The translations under genes and the position numbers were made by a program. A DNA stretch of 64,000 bases from Actinopolyspora lacussalsi subsp. righensis. GTDB lineage: Bacteria; Actinomycetota; Actinomycetes; Mycobacteriales; Pseudonocardiaceae. The stretch's first letter is position 1; the number at the start of each line of letters is the position of its first letter. Below the pieces are notes generated by a model. The model did not search any database. It saw nothing but the letters and a program-made list of their open reading frames with translations, and had not been told where the DNA came from. The stretch lies in assembly GCF_900116555.1 (NCBI RefSeq), contig NZ_FPAT01000011.1, positions 119,161 through 183,160 on the forward strand, read 5' to 3'. This document shows, piece by piece, positions 37,964-46,767 of this stretch.

Positions 37964-39094
37964 CTACAGCGCGACCACGGCGACACCGGGAACCTCCACG
38001 GAGTCGACCACCTGGCTCAACGAGCCCGTCGTACAGTCGCGCGAGAACCTGGTAACCGTTCCCGAGTTCTGGTTGGCCACGTGGAGCCAACGTCGAGTCC
38101 GGTCCAAAGTGCAGTGCCGAGGCCAGTCCCCACCGGTATCGGTCGTGCCCGTCAGGTGCAATCGTGTTCCCCGGTCGCTCACCTTGAAGTGAGCGACGGT
38201 GTTATCGCCCCGATTGGTGACGTAGCAGTCGTCGTCGCGAGTGACGACGATCTCCGCCGGATAGTTCTCCCCCGCGGCGTCCGGTGGGCGAGTGCTGACA
38301 CTCTCGCCCAGCTCGAAAGTTCCCGCCGCGGCATCCCAACGCAGTACCGTCACCGTGCTGGCCAACTCGTTGAGCAGGTAGGCGTGCCTGCCGTCCGGAT
38401 GAAAGGCCAAGTGGCGAGGTCCGCTGCCGGTTGGGGCGGACAGCCGTTGGTTTCGGTGCAGCTCGCCTGACGCGGTGTCCAGCCGGTAGGTGAAGACCGC
38501 GTCCGCACCCAGATCGACCGCCACGACCCAGCGTCCGCTCGGATCGGTGATGACCTGATGTGCGTGGGGCGCGCGCGGTTCGGAGGTGTGCCGAACCAGA
38601 TCCGTCGATTCCCCGACGCCGCCGTCCACCTCCAACCGGTGAACCGCGACAGTGCCGTCGGTGTAGTTGGCCGTCAGCAGAAACCGTCCGCTGGGATGCA
38701 CGCTGAGATGCGTCGGCCCCGCGCCTCGGCTGGAGCGTGTGTTGATGATCCTCGGGTGCCGCGGATCCCACAGGCTCAGCGCCGTCACGGTACCGTCCGG
38801 GACCAGTTCGTTGGTCGTGTAGAGCACATGCCGGTCGGGTGAGAACGCCAACCACGAGGCGTCGGGTACTCCCTCGAGCGAACGGATCGGTCGCAGTTGT
38901 CCCGAACTCAGGTCGTGGGAAGCGACGTCGAAGCCCCTGCCCGGGGGGTCGGTCCAGCTGAAGCTGCCCAGGTAGGCGGGTCTGTGGTCACCTCCGGTGC
39001 GTGCCGCGGCAGCGGTGGGCAGAGCGGCCGCCGCTGCCCCCGCCGCGCTCAACGAGGCCAGAAACGTGCGCCGATTCAGTGCGTTCGTCGACAT
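37964..39094 (-). CDS. Tat-exported lactonase-family beta-propeller protein
   Basis: 376 residues. A Tat signal (NRRTFLASLSAAGAAAAA, residues 7-24) precedes a seven-bladed propeller of the 6-phosphogluconolactonase/YncE type. Repeated blade motifs include GPTHLSVHPSGRFLL, GSGPRHLAFHPDGRHAY and DWPRHCTLDRTRRWLHVAN. Because it is exported, a role in cytosolic pentose-phosphate metabolism is unlikely. An extracellular sugar lactone or binding role is possible. It is transcribed separately, upstream of which lies 39095-39422. Confidence 0.82.
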   Translation of the reverse strand: MSTNALNRRTFLASLSAAGAAAAALPTAAAARTGGDHRPAYLGSFSWTDPPGRGFDVASHDLSSGQLRPIRSLEGVPDASWLAFSPDRHVLYTTNELVPDGTVTALSLWDPRHPRIINTRSSRGAGPTHLSVHPSGRFLLTANYTDGTVAVHRLEVDGGVGESTDLVRHTSEPRAPHAHQVITDPSGRWVVAVDLGADAVFTYRLDTASGELHRNQRLSAPTGSGPRHLAFHPDGRHAYLLNELASTVTVLRWDAAAGTFELGESVSTRPPDAAGENYPAEIVVTRDDDCYVTNRGDNTVAHFKVSDRGTRLHLTGTTDTGGDWPRHCTLDRTRRWLHVANQNSGTVTRFSRDCTTGSLSQVVDSVEVPGVAVVAL

Positions 39095-39422
39095 GACTCT
39101 CCTGTTTCCCCGCGGTGCCCGGAGCCCGCTCGCTCCGGTCCGCTGCGCTTCGTCTCCTCGCGGGGTGCTCCGCCGAGAACCGACGGGCCGGAGCGGAGTC
39201 CCCGCCTCGGTCCGAACACGGGCGTCCTACCGTTCGGTTGAACCCCTGTGCCGATCTCCGTCGACTCAGTGTGCCCCAGCTCCCGACGGTGGACTAGACC
39301 AAAATTCACGGTGGCGGATTCCGGACAACTTCTTGACCGGGTCCGGAGGTACCGCTCGGGTCACCCGCTGGAACGTCTTTTCCGGACAGCGCTCGCGAGG
39401 GAGGGAGCGGAGGACCCCTCTC
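39095..39422. other. Intergenic region, nothing recognised
   Basis: 328 nt between the lactonase-like gene start and the deacylase stop, both on the minus strand. No clear promoter, hairpin or reading frame was identified. Confidence 0.4.
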
Positions 39423-41027
39423 TCAGGCGGTTCCCCCGGTGCCGTGCCGCAGCGCTCGTCCCGGTGTGGCGTCGTTGCGGTTCCCGTGCTCGAGCACGGG
39501 AACACCGTTGACCATTACGTGGCTGATTCCGCTGGGTCGCGCACGCGGTCGTTCGAACGTCGCGTTGTCGCGGATCTCGTCCGGGTCGAACAGCACGAGA
39601 TCCGCGACCATGCCCCGCCGTACGAGTCCTCTGTCGGACAGCCCGAGTCGGAGTGCCGGCGTCGAGGTCATGTGGCGGATGCACTCCGGGAGATCGAGCA
39701 ACCCGAGCTCCCGCACGTATCGCGCCAGATAACGCGGGAACGTCCCCCAACCGCGGGGATGTGGCCGTTCACCGAGCAGCAGGCCGTCGCTGCCGACGGT
39801 GTGCATTCGGTGTCGCATGATGGCACGCACGTTCTCCTCGTGACCGACGTGCATCAGGCAGGAACTGCCCAGTTCGTCCGACAGCAGGGTGTCCAGGTAG
39901 AGCTCTCCCGGAGGTACCCCTTCGGCATCGGCCGCGGTCGCGATGTCGCGTCCGACCAGGTGACCGGTTCTGTCCGGGTGCCGTACCCCGTTGATCTCGA
40001 TGGCGCTCCAGTCGATCGGTACGCCGTGCGCACCGTCGGAGCCTTCCACCTCCATCTCACGCAGCACACGGCTCCTGCTGTCCGGATCGGACAGCCTTCG
40101 TAACGTTGCTTCGACACCACCGCTGAACATCCAGCTGGGAAGCAGGGCGTGCAGCGAGGTGCACCCCGCCAGGTAAGGGTAGGAATCCATCGTGATCCGG
40201 ACTCCCGAGTCCAGTGCCTCGTCCAGCATCGTCAGCAGTTCGGGAGCGCGGCCCCGGTTCACGTCGAAATTCACCGTCGCGTGTGCGAGGTGCAACGAGC
40301 AGCCGGACTGCCGGCTGATCCGGATCATCTCCTCGTAACCGGCAAGGGCGCCGGCGCCGTAGCTGCGGTGGTGTGGGCAGTGGTAGCCGCCGTACTCGGC
40401 GACCACCTCGCACAGCGAGGCGAGTTCGGATGTCGTGGCGTACATGCCGGGTGCGTAGGTCAGTCCGGAGGACATGCCGAACGCCCCCTCGGACATGCCC
40501 CGCGCCAGTTCCTCGCGCATCCGTGCCAGTTCGGTTTCCGAAGGGGGGCGGTTTTCCGAGCCCACACACAGCATCCGGAGCGTGCCGTGCGGAACCAGGT
40601 ACGCGGTGTTCGTGGCGACCCCTCGGTCGATGCGATCCAGGTACTCGCCCACACCACGCCAGTTCCAGTCGAAGTCGGCTGGATCGCCGTTCCAACCCGC
40701 CAGCTGGGTACGCAGGTTCCGCAGCGTTCGATCGTCGACGGGAGCGTAGGAAAGCCCGTCCTGACCGATCACCTCCGTGGTCACCCCTTGTGCCACCTTG
40801 GCGGTGTGCCGGTGATCGGTGAGCAGCAGCAGGTCCGAGTGCGCGTGCATGTCGACGAATCCGGGGGAAAGGACCATACCGTCAGCGGCTATGGTGCGTC
40901 TGCCGCGCAGACTCCCGGGGCTGTCGACGGCCGAGATACGACCCGCGCCGATCGTCACGTCGGCTTCGAAGGGTGGTGCTCCGCTGCCGTCGACCACCAC
41001 CGCGCCCCGAATCAGGATCTCGTCCAT
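39423..41027 (-). CDS. N-acyl-D-amino-acid deacylase (D-aminoacylase)
   Basis: 534 residues of the amidohydrolase superfamily. It has the metal-binding H61-x-H63 in DMHAHSD, VTTEVIGQDG, GMSSGLTYAPG, the zinc ligand region HHRSYG, and the late VGSDGLLLGERPHPRGWGTF stretch typical of D-aminoacylases. It releases free D-amino acids from N-acyl-D-amino acids. The ATG at 41027 gives the canonical N-terminus. It follows the PLP D-amino-acid gene by 203 nt. Confidence 0.87.
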   Translation of the reverse strand: MDEILIRGAVVVDGSGAPPFEADVTIGAGRISAVDSPGSLRGRRTIAADGMVLSPGFVDMHAHSDLLLLTDHRHTAKVAQGVTTEVIGQDGLSYAPVDDRTLRNLRTQLAGWNGDPADFDWNWRGVGEYLDRIDRGVATNTAYLVPHGTLRMLCVGSENRPPSETELARMREELARGMSEGAFGMSSGLTYAPGMYATTSELASLCEVVAEYGGYHCPHHRSYGAGALAGYEEMIRISRQSGCSLHLAHATVNFDVNRGRAPELLTMLDEALDSGVRITMDSYPYLAGCTSLHALLPSWMFSGGVEATLRRLSDPDSRSRVLREMEVEGSDGAHGVPIDWSAIEINGVRHPDRTGHLVGRDIATAADAEGVPPGELYLDTLLSDELGSSCLMHVGHEENVRAIMRHRMHTVGSDGLLLGERPHPRGWGTFPRYLARYVRELGLLDLPECIRHMTSTPALRLGLSDRGLVRRGMVADLVLFDPDEIRDNATFERPRARPSGISHVMVNGVPVLEHGNRNDATPGRALRHGTGGTA

Positions 41028-41230
41028 CCTCGCCTCCGTTCCGGTGTGTTCCCGACACCTTCTCGGTTTCCGTCGAGCGGATAACCGACGTGATGTGTCC
41101 CGTGCCGCTTCCCGGCGGAAGAACCGCCGCGAAAGTTCGCCCTGATCGCCCGAGCGACACCGTTGCCGCGCCTGTCGGAAGCCGCGCCGGGCCGGCAGCC
41201 TGTTCGGCTTCCGGGAACACGGAGAGTCGT

Positions 41231-42538
41231 TCAGAAGAAAGTACGCACCAGATCCACGACCTTCCCGTTGTCCACGAGCGGTATGAGCTGCCACTTGTCG
41301 AACGTCGTGCAGGGGTGCGACAGTCCGCACTCGACCCAGTCGCCCACGGAGATCTCCGAGTTGGCCGGGACCGACAGGAAGGCGTGCTGATCGGCCAGTT
41401 CGGTAACGTGCGAATCGGTCAGAGAGCTCGTGGTGCCGTCCCGCGCCCACAGGGTCCGCGGCTGTGGCAGGGCCTGGTCGAACGAGGCGTCCCGCCTGCC
41501 CAACGTGAGCAGCGCCAGCTCCGGTTCCGGACGTGAGGTCACCTGAGCGAGGATTCGCATGGCGGCGCGGAACGGCTGCTCCGGTCCGGCGAGACGGTGT
41601 GCCCGACCGAAAGGTGACATGGTGCGGTACAAGCCGTGATCATGAGTGATGTACGAACCGCTCCGCAACACCGGAAGTACCGGTGAGTCTAACTCCCACG
41701 GTGCCGTGAGCGCCTCGGCCACCTGGTCGAAATAGGAACTCCCGCCCGCGGTGACAACGATTTCCTCCGTTCGGTCGAACATCCCCGCCGCGGCTATCCG
41801 CGTGACCGACTCCCGCAGTCGAGCCAGATAGGAGTCCACCGCGGTCAGATCCTCGTCACTGAGATCGTGCGAGATCGCACCCTCGTAGCCACTGACGCCG
41901 ACGAGCCGCAACACCGGACTCTCCGACACCGCCCGCGCCACCTCCACCGTTTCCGCGACGGTTCTGGCCCCGGTGCGGCCGTGCTCACCGCCGAGCTCCA
42001 CCAATACGTCGACCCGCCGACGCGCGCGTTTCGCTGCCAGGACCTCGCTCATCAGTCGCACGCTCGACATCGAATCCACCCAGCAGCCGAACGAGAAACC
42101 GGGATCGTCGTCGAGTTCGCCCGACAGCCAGCGCAGTCCCGATTCGTCGACCAACTGGTTGGCCAGCAGCACCCGACTGATGCCGAACGCGCGATATACC
42201 CGGAGTTGGCTGACGGTGGCGGCGGTCATCGCCCACGCGCCGTGGTCGAGCTGTCGTTGGAACAGCTGCGGGGCCATGGTCGTCTTGCCGTGTGGTGCCA
42301 GCAGCACCTCTCGCGAGGCACACCAGTCGGCCATCGTCGTCAAGTTGTGTTCCAGCGCCGAACGGTCCAACAGCAACAGCGGACCCACGAATCCGCTTCC
42401 GGTGATCTCCGGCTCCGTTCGGAGGAACTCCGTGATCGTGCTCCCGAAGGCTTCGGACGGCACAGCCTTGAACCGCCAGTCGAGCCGTTCTTCCCGGAGG
42501 GCACCTACCGCGGTCCGATCCATCGTCGCTGCTCGCAC
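41231..42538 (-). CDS. PLP-dependent D-amino-acid deaminase/aldolase (D-threonine aldolase/DSD family)
   Basis: 435 residues, fold III (alanine-racemase-like) PLP enzyme. The Schiff-base lysine is K85 in APHGKTTMAP. The C-terminal D-serine-dehydratase-like domain ends with HPCTTFDKW, whose His and Cys are the family's zinc ligands. It would act on D-serine, D-threonine or related amino acids. Deamination by this family gives enamines, which fits the RidA gene nearby. The GTG at 42538 has GGAG 5-6 nt upstream. Confidence 0.82.
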   Translation of the reverse strand: MRAATMDRTAVGALREERLDWRFKAVPSEAFGSTITEFLRTEPEITGSGFVGPLLLLDRSALEHNLTTMADWCASREVLLAPHGKTTMAPQLFQRQLDHGAWAMTAATVSQLRVYRAFGISRVLLANQLVDESGLRWLSGELDDDPGFSFGCWVDSMSSVRLMSEVLAAKRARRRVDVLVELGGEHGRTGARTVAETVEVARAVSESPVLRLVGVSGYEGAISHDLSDEDLTAVDSYLARLRESVTRIAAAGMFDRTEEIVVTAGGSSYFDQVAEALTAPWELDSPVLPVLRSGSYITHDHGLYRTMSPFGRAHRLAGPEQPFRAAMRILAQVTSRPEPELALLTLGRRDASFDQALPQPRTLWARDGTTSSLTDSHVTELADQHAFLSVPANSEISVGDWVECGLSHPCTTFDKWQLIPLVDNGKVVDLVRTFF

Positions 42539-42558
42539 CGGATCTCCAATTGCGCCTA

Positions 42559-42576
42559 ATGCAACAGATATTGCAT
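42559..42576. promoter_or_regulatory. Palindromic operator between D-amino-acid and iclR genes
   Basis: ATGCAA-N6-TTGCAT is a perfect 6-bp dyad in an AT-rich stretch between divergent genes, just upstream of the deaminase ribosome-binding site. It is a good candidate site for the IclR-type regulator encoded next door. Confidence 0.6.
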
Positions 42577-42724
42577 ATATTGATAAAGTGTTGTTTAGCA
42601 GTTCGCAAGGTGGCCGTCAACGGAACCGCTGCCGGAAGCTTCTTCCGGATGCCCAGCGCGATCTCCAAGAGGTAGGGCACCGATGGTTGGTGGAACGGTT
42701 GACGACAGTGAAAAGGACCACGGA

Positions 42725-43477
42725 ATGAGCCAGAGCCTGCGGCGTGGACTCGCGCTGCTGACCGAGTTGGCCGACGGGCCCCGCAACCTCGACCAGCTCG
42801 CGGAGGCGGTGGGAGTGCACAAATCCACCGTCATGCGGCTGCTGCGCTCGTTGGAGGCCGACAGGTTCGTCAAACGCTCCGATGTGTACCGCTATCGGCT
42901 CGGAAGCGCACTGTTCGAACTGGCCAACCGCGCGTTGGACGGGATCGACGTGCGCGACACGGCCCGCTCCCACCTGCTCGAACTCGGGGAGAGCACGGGG
43001 CACACCGTGCACCTGGCAGTTCGCGAGGACGATCAGGTCGTCTATGTGGACAAGGTGGACAGCACCCATGCGGTCCGGATGTACTCGCGCATCGGCGCCC
43101 GCGCGCCGTTGCACTGCACGGCGGTGGGAAAAGTGCTGCTTTCCGGCCTCGACGAGTCCGCCCGCGGGGAGGTCGCCGCCGCGCTGGACTATCCCGCGCT
43201 GACGGACAACACCATCACCGACCCCGAGCGGTTCCTGGACGAACTGGATCGGGTATCACGATCCGGCTATGCCGTCGATCGCGGTGAGCACGAGGACTTC
43301 GTGCACTGCATAGCCGCCGGAGTGCGCGATCCCCGCGGCGAGATCGTCGCCGCGGTTTCGCTGTCGGCGCCGAAGGTGTTGTTCGACTTCGACGAACTGC
43401 TCGGATCGACCGGTGAGCTGTCCCGCGTCTGCGACCGCGTCTCGGTCGAACTCGGTTGGCAGTCACCGGACAGCTGA
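42725..43477 (+). CDS. IclR-family transcriptional regulator
   Basis: 250 residues. The N-terminal winged helix (QSLRRGLALLTELADG, then GVHKSTVMRLLRSLEADRFV) is followed by the IclR effector domain (HLAVREDDQVVYVDKVD, LHCTAVGKVLLSGL, ISVSAP-like end AVSLSAPKVLFDFDE). The ATG at 42725 has AAAGGA upstream. It is divergent from the D-amino-acid genes and upstream of ridA, so it probably controls both sides. Confidence 0.9.
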   Translation: MSQSLRRGLALLTELADGPRNLDQLAEAVGVHKSTVMRLLRSLEADRFVKRSDVYRYRLGSALFELANRALDGIDVRDTARSHLLELGESTGHTVHLAVREDDQVVYVDKVDSTHAVRMYSRIGARAPLHCTAVGKVLLSGLDESARGEVAAALDYPALTDNTITDPERFLDELDRVSRSGYAVDRGEHEDFVHCIAAGVRDPRGEIVAAVSLSAPKVLFDFDELLGSTGELSRVCDRVSVELGWQSPDS

Positions 43478-43500
43478 TTTCTCTCGAAAGGTGGATACCA

Positions 43501-43890
43501 ATGTCCAGAACCGTCGTGACCACTCCGAAGGCCCCGACCCCGCCCGCGGGAGTTCCGCTGTCGCAGGCCGTGTGCAAGGGCAACCTGGTGCAGGTCTCGG
43601 GACAGACGGGTGTTGATCCCGCCACCGGGAAACCGGTGTCGGAATCCGTGGCCGAGCAGACCGAGCAGGCGTTGCGCAACGTTTTCGCCATCCTGGCCGA
43701 GGCGGGGGCGGGAGTTGAGGACGTGCTCATGCTGCGGGTCTACCTCACCGACGTGGCTCACTTCGCGGAGATGAACGAGACCTACGCTCGTGTGGTCGGG
43801 GAGCCCTACCCGGCACGAACCACGGTCTACGTGGGGTTGCCCGCGAATCTGCTCGTCGAGATCGACGCGCTGGCCGTTCGCGGGCAGTGA
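43501..43890 (+). CDS. ridA: RidA/YjgF-family enamine/imine deaminase
   Basis: 129 residues with the RidA core VSGQTGVDP, QALRNVFAILAEAGAG, YARVVGEPYPARTTVYVGLP and the conserved Arg of PARTT. RidA hydrolyses reactive enamine/imine intermediates released by PLP enzymes. It starts 23 nt after iclR with a GAAAGGTGG site. The setting points to detoxifying the product of the adjacent D-amino-acid deaminase. Confidence 0.88.
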   Translation: MSRTVVTTPKAPTPPAGVPLSQAVCKGNLVQVSGQTGVDPATGKPVSESVAEQTEQALRNVFAILAEAGAGVEDVLMLRVYLTDVAHFAEMNETYARVVGEPYPARTTVYVGLPANLLVEIDALAVRGQ

Positions 43891-44023
43891 TTCGGTGGTG
43901 CCGTTCACCGGTACCGGCTTTCACCGCGGTGGTGGGGCTCCCATGTGGCCGCACGACGTTCCCCCGCGTCGTTTCCCGGGAGCTCTCAGCTTTTTCAAAG
44001 CTCGGCACGTCAGACTGTCCGGG

Positions 44024-45028
44024 ATGGCACGGCGACCCGCACGACACGCCCTTGACGCGGACCGCACCACGCACTCACGTGGTGCGGCTCCGAGCGTGCC
44101 CGGACCGTTGAGCGCATTGTTCCGGCCCTGGCGCGCACGCGACACCGTTGTCGCGTGCTTCGCCGCGGGAATCAGTGCTCTGCTGCTGTGCCATCGTCTG
44201 CTGCCCAATCCCATGGGAATCGGAACCCTCGTGGACAGTTTCGCGCCCTGGCTGGGAGCGGCGGTTCCGCTGGTGGCGCTGCCCGCGTTGCTGTCGCGGT
44301 GCCGTGCCTCGGTGCTGCTGCTCGTGCCCGCACTGATCTGGGGGCTCATCTTCGGAACAGCCGTTCCGGCGAACGATCGGAACGCGGCGGGGGGAGTGGG
44401 AGTCGTCACCCAGAACCTCTACGCGAGCAACAGCGATCCGAAGGCCACACTGCGCGACCTCTCCCGCGCCGATGCCGACCTGGTCGGGCTGCAGGAGATC
44501 ACATCGCGAACCCGCTCGGTGGCGACCGAGGCACTGCGGGAACGCTATCCGCACCACGTCACGATGGGGACCGTCGGTCTCTGGAGCCGTTACCGACTGT
44601 CGGACGTACGAGCCGTGGACCTCGGCCTGGGCTGGACCCGTGCCGTTCGAGCCGTCGCGCACGCTCCCCAGGGGGAGCTGGCGGTCTATGTCGCCCATCT
44701 GCCTTCGCTGCGTCCGGATTCGGTGGAGCGGCGGGACCAAGGACTGCGGAAACTCGCCACAGCGGTGGCGGGTGAGGCCGTCGAGGACGTGGTCCTGCTC
44801 GGTGATCTCAACACCGCCACCACCGACCGAGCGCTGCGTTCGCTCACCCGGTGGTTACCGAACGTCGCCGGTGAGGCCACGGCAGGCTTCGGTTTCACCT
44901 GGCCGGACGCGTTTCCCGCCGTACGGCTCGACCACGTGCTGTCCAGGGGTGTGCGCGTTGCCGACGCGGAGGTCGTCGACACCAGGGGAAGTGATCATCG
45001 CGCGGTGCGGGCGACGCTGCACGGTTGA
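44024..45028 (+). CDS. Membrane-anchored endonuclease/exonuclease/phosphatase-fold protein
   Basis: 334 residues. Three N-terminal hydrophobic segments (about residues 40-125) are followed by an EEP catalytic domain outside the membrane: VTQNLYASNSD, LVGLQEITS, YVAHLPSLR, LLGDLNTATTD and the final GSDHRAVRATL. This is the YafD-like layout common in actinobacteria. A later GTG at 44096 is possible. The substrate is unknown. Confidence 0.78.
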   Translation: MARRPARHALDADRTTHSRGAAPSVPGPLSALFRPWRARDTVVACFAAGISALLLCHRLLPNPMGIGTLVDSFAPWLGAAVPLVALPALLSRCRASVLLLVPALIWGLIFGTAVPANDRNAAGGVGVVTQNLYASNSDPKATLRDLSRADADLVGLQEITSRTRSVATEALRERYPHHVTMGTVGLWSRYRLSDVRAVDLGLGWTRAVRAVAHAPQGELAVYVAHLPSLRPDSVERRDQGLRKLATAVAGEAVEDVVLLGDLNTATTDRALRSLTRWLPNVAGEATAGFGFTWPDAFPAVRLDHVLSRGVRVADAEVVDTRGSDHRAVRATLHG

Positions 45029-45091
45029 GCGGTCCGCGCTGATCCCGGGCGTGCCGCTCGGGAGCTTCGGGGTGACCGACCGGACAGCCGT

Positions 45092-45508
45092 TCAGTGAAC
45101 GGGGCCGGTGTATTTCTCACCCGGGCCCTGGCCGGGCGGATCCGGCTCCGAGGACGCTTCCCGAAAAGCACGTTGCAGTGTCTGCAGCCCGTCCCGCAGC
45201 GCTCCCGCATGGGGCCCGAGGTACTCCACCGAGGCCGTGATCAGGCCGGCCAGCGAGGTGATCAGACGGCGCGCCTCGTCGAGGTCACGCACCGGGGAGT
45301 CGTCCGGGTCCTCCTCGGCCAGGCCCAGCTTCTCGGCCGCCGCCGACATCAGCATCACGGCGGCCCTGCTGATCACCTCGACGCTGGGAACATTGCTCAA
45401 CTCGCGCACGTTGTGCGGGGTATCCGTGGCATCGAGGCCCTCCCCGGAGTGGTCGCCGTCCGGCGGTGCGGCTGTTTCGGGGGGCTCGGTTGGCTGCGAC
45501 TCGGTCAC
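45092..45508 (-). CDS. DUF1844 protein
   Basis: 138 residues. An acidic, Pro-rich N-terminus precedes a helical domain ([22 protein letters not shown], truncated here to the hallmark region, then [17 protein letters not shown]). From memory, DUF1844 genes sit next to infC in many actinobacteria. Function unknown. The GTG at 45508 is chosen because the longer frame is antisense to the infC leader. It is divergent from infC. Confidence 0.75.
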   Translation of the reverse strand: MTESQPTEPPETAAPPDGDHSGEGLDATDTPHNVRELSNVPSVEVISRAAVMLMSAAAEKLGLAEEDPDDSPVRDLDEARRLITSLAGLITASVEYLGPHAGALRDGLQTLQRAFREASSEPDPPGQGPGEKYTGPVH

Positions 45509-45688
45509 GCCTGTTACTCTCACATGCGCGCAACGCCCTCGGCCTTTCGGGGGCGGTAAAGTGGAGCCCCGCTCCCACCCGCGTGGCCGGTTCACAGGCC
45601 GCCGGGTCCCGATCCCGCCGAGAACACCGTTCGACGGCGGAATGAAGCGGTATTGCCATACCGGTTCGATCGGTTGGAGTAAAAGGGT

Positions 45689-45715
45689 CTCGCGGATCCG
45701 GCAGGATGCCGCGAG
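45689..45715 (+). ncRNA. Strong hairpin in the infC leader
   Basis: CTCGCGG-ATCC (45689-45699), a GGCA loop, then GGAT-G-CCGCGAG (45704-45715): an 11-bp stem with one bulged G, 73 nt before the infC start codon. The leader between the divergent DUF1844 gene and infC is about 280 nt. It may be a cis-regulatory leader of the IF3-L35-L20 operon. No named family is assigned. Confidence 0.5.
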
Positions 45716-45788
45716 GCGGCTGCATGCTCTAGGGGCGAGCTTCACGCCGCGGTGCAGCACAGAAACGCCATCGAACCGAGGAGACCCC

Positions 45789-46334
45789 ATCAGCTCCGAG
45801 ACGCGCATCAACGACCGCATCCGTGTGCCCGAGGTCCGGTTGGTCGGACCGAACGGTGAACAGGTCGGCATCGTCCGTATCGAGGACGCACTCCGGCTCG
45901 CGGAGGAAGCGGAGTTGGATCTCGTCGAGGTCGCTCCGCAAGCCAAGCCGCCGGTGTGCAAACTCATGGACTACGGCAAGTTCAAGTACGAGAGTGCGCA
46001 GAAGGCTCGCGAGTCACGCCGTAATCAGCAGCAGACCGTCATCAAGGAGCAGAAGCTCCGTCCCAAGATCGACCCGCACGACTACGAGACCAAGAAGGGT
46101 CACGTTTCGCGCTTTCTCGGTCAGGGTCACAAGGTCAAGGTGACGATCATGTTCCGCGGCCGCGAGCAGTCCCGCCCCGAGCTGGGGTTCCGGTTGTTGC
46201 AGCGGCTGGCCGACGATGTCTCAGAGCAGGGCTTCATCGAGGCCAAACCCAAGCAGGACGGCCGCAACATGACCATGGTGCTGGCTCCGCACAAAACCGG
46301 TAAAGGCAACAAGAGCAAGGCGAACGCGTCATAA
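45789..46334 (+). CDS. infC: Translation initiation factor IF-3 (ATC start)
   Basis: 181 residues. The N-terminal domain ([15 protein letters not shown]...[19 protein letters not shown], then [14 protein letters not shown]) and the C-terminal ribosome-binding domain ([25 protein letters not shown]) are complete. The start is the ATC at 45789, 5 nt after GAGGAG. Reading back in frame to the ATG at 45642 there is no ATG, GTG or TTG. Rare start codons (ATT in E. coli) let IF3 regulate its own synthesis. It is the first gene of infC-rpmI-rplT. Confidence 0.93.
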   Translation: MSSETRINDRIRVPEVRLVGPNGEQVGIVRIEDALRLAEEAELDLVEVAPQAKPPVCKLMDYGKFKYESAQKARESRRNQQQTVIKEQKLRPKIDPHDYETKKGHVSRFLGQGHKVKVTIMFRGREQSRPELGFRLLQRLADDVSEQGFIEAKPKQDGRNMTMVLAPHKTGKGNKSKANAS

Positions 46335-46393
46335 CCGTAGCGCGGCAATCGGGTGCCGGGGCCACCGAATGCATCAGGTCGTGGAATCACCCG

Positions 46394-46439
46394 GAACGCA
46401 TGCCGGGCGGGATTCTCATCGGGATTCTGCCCGGCGTTC
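46394..46439 (+). ncRNA. Structured leader of rpmI
   Basis: GCCGGGC (46402-46408) pairs with GCCCGGC (46429-46435), extended by GAAC/GTTC with a 4-nt bulge. The 20-nt loop carries a direct repeat of GGGATTCT (46409-46416 and 46421-46428). It lies in the 124-nt infC-rpmI gap, where L20-type autoregulation occurs in other bacteria. Confidence 0.45.
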
Positions 46440-46458
46440 GCACGAAAAGAGGATGATA

Positions 46459-46653
46459 ATGCCCAAGAACAAGCCACACAGCGGCGCGTCCAAGCGGTTC
46501 AAGGTCACCGGATCGGGCAAATTGCGCCACGAGCGTGCCGGCCGTAGGCACATCCTGGAAAAGAAGTCGAGCAGGGTGAAGCGTCGATTGAAGGGCACTG
46601 ACGAGGTGTCGCCGAACGACACCCGGCAGGTCAACAAGATGCTGGGACGCTGA
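46459..46653 (+). CDS. rpmI: 50S ribosomal protein L35
   Basis: 64 residues, complete, with [17 protein letters not shown] and the basic [16 protein letters not shown] stretch typical of L35. The ATG follows AAAGAGGATG. It lies between infC and rplT in the standard order. Confidence 0.96.
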   Translation: MPKNKPHSGASKRFKVTGSGKLRHERAGRRHILEKKSSRVKRRLKGTDEVSPNDTRQVNKMLGR

Positions 46654-46767
46654 GCTTCGCTCAGTCACGGGTGTAGCCGGGAGCTTGGCCCGCCACACCC
46701 TTCGGACCAGTGACAGCCTCATCCGCCGGGGCGGGGCTCCGCCCCCGATGCGATCAGGACGGAACCA

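Noticed and set aside
39480..39503. A perfect 24-bp palindrome with a CTCGAG centre
   Set aside because: It lies within the D-aminoacylase coding region and encodes the conserved VPVLEHGN stretch. Codon bias at high GC explains it better than an operator.
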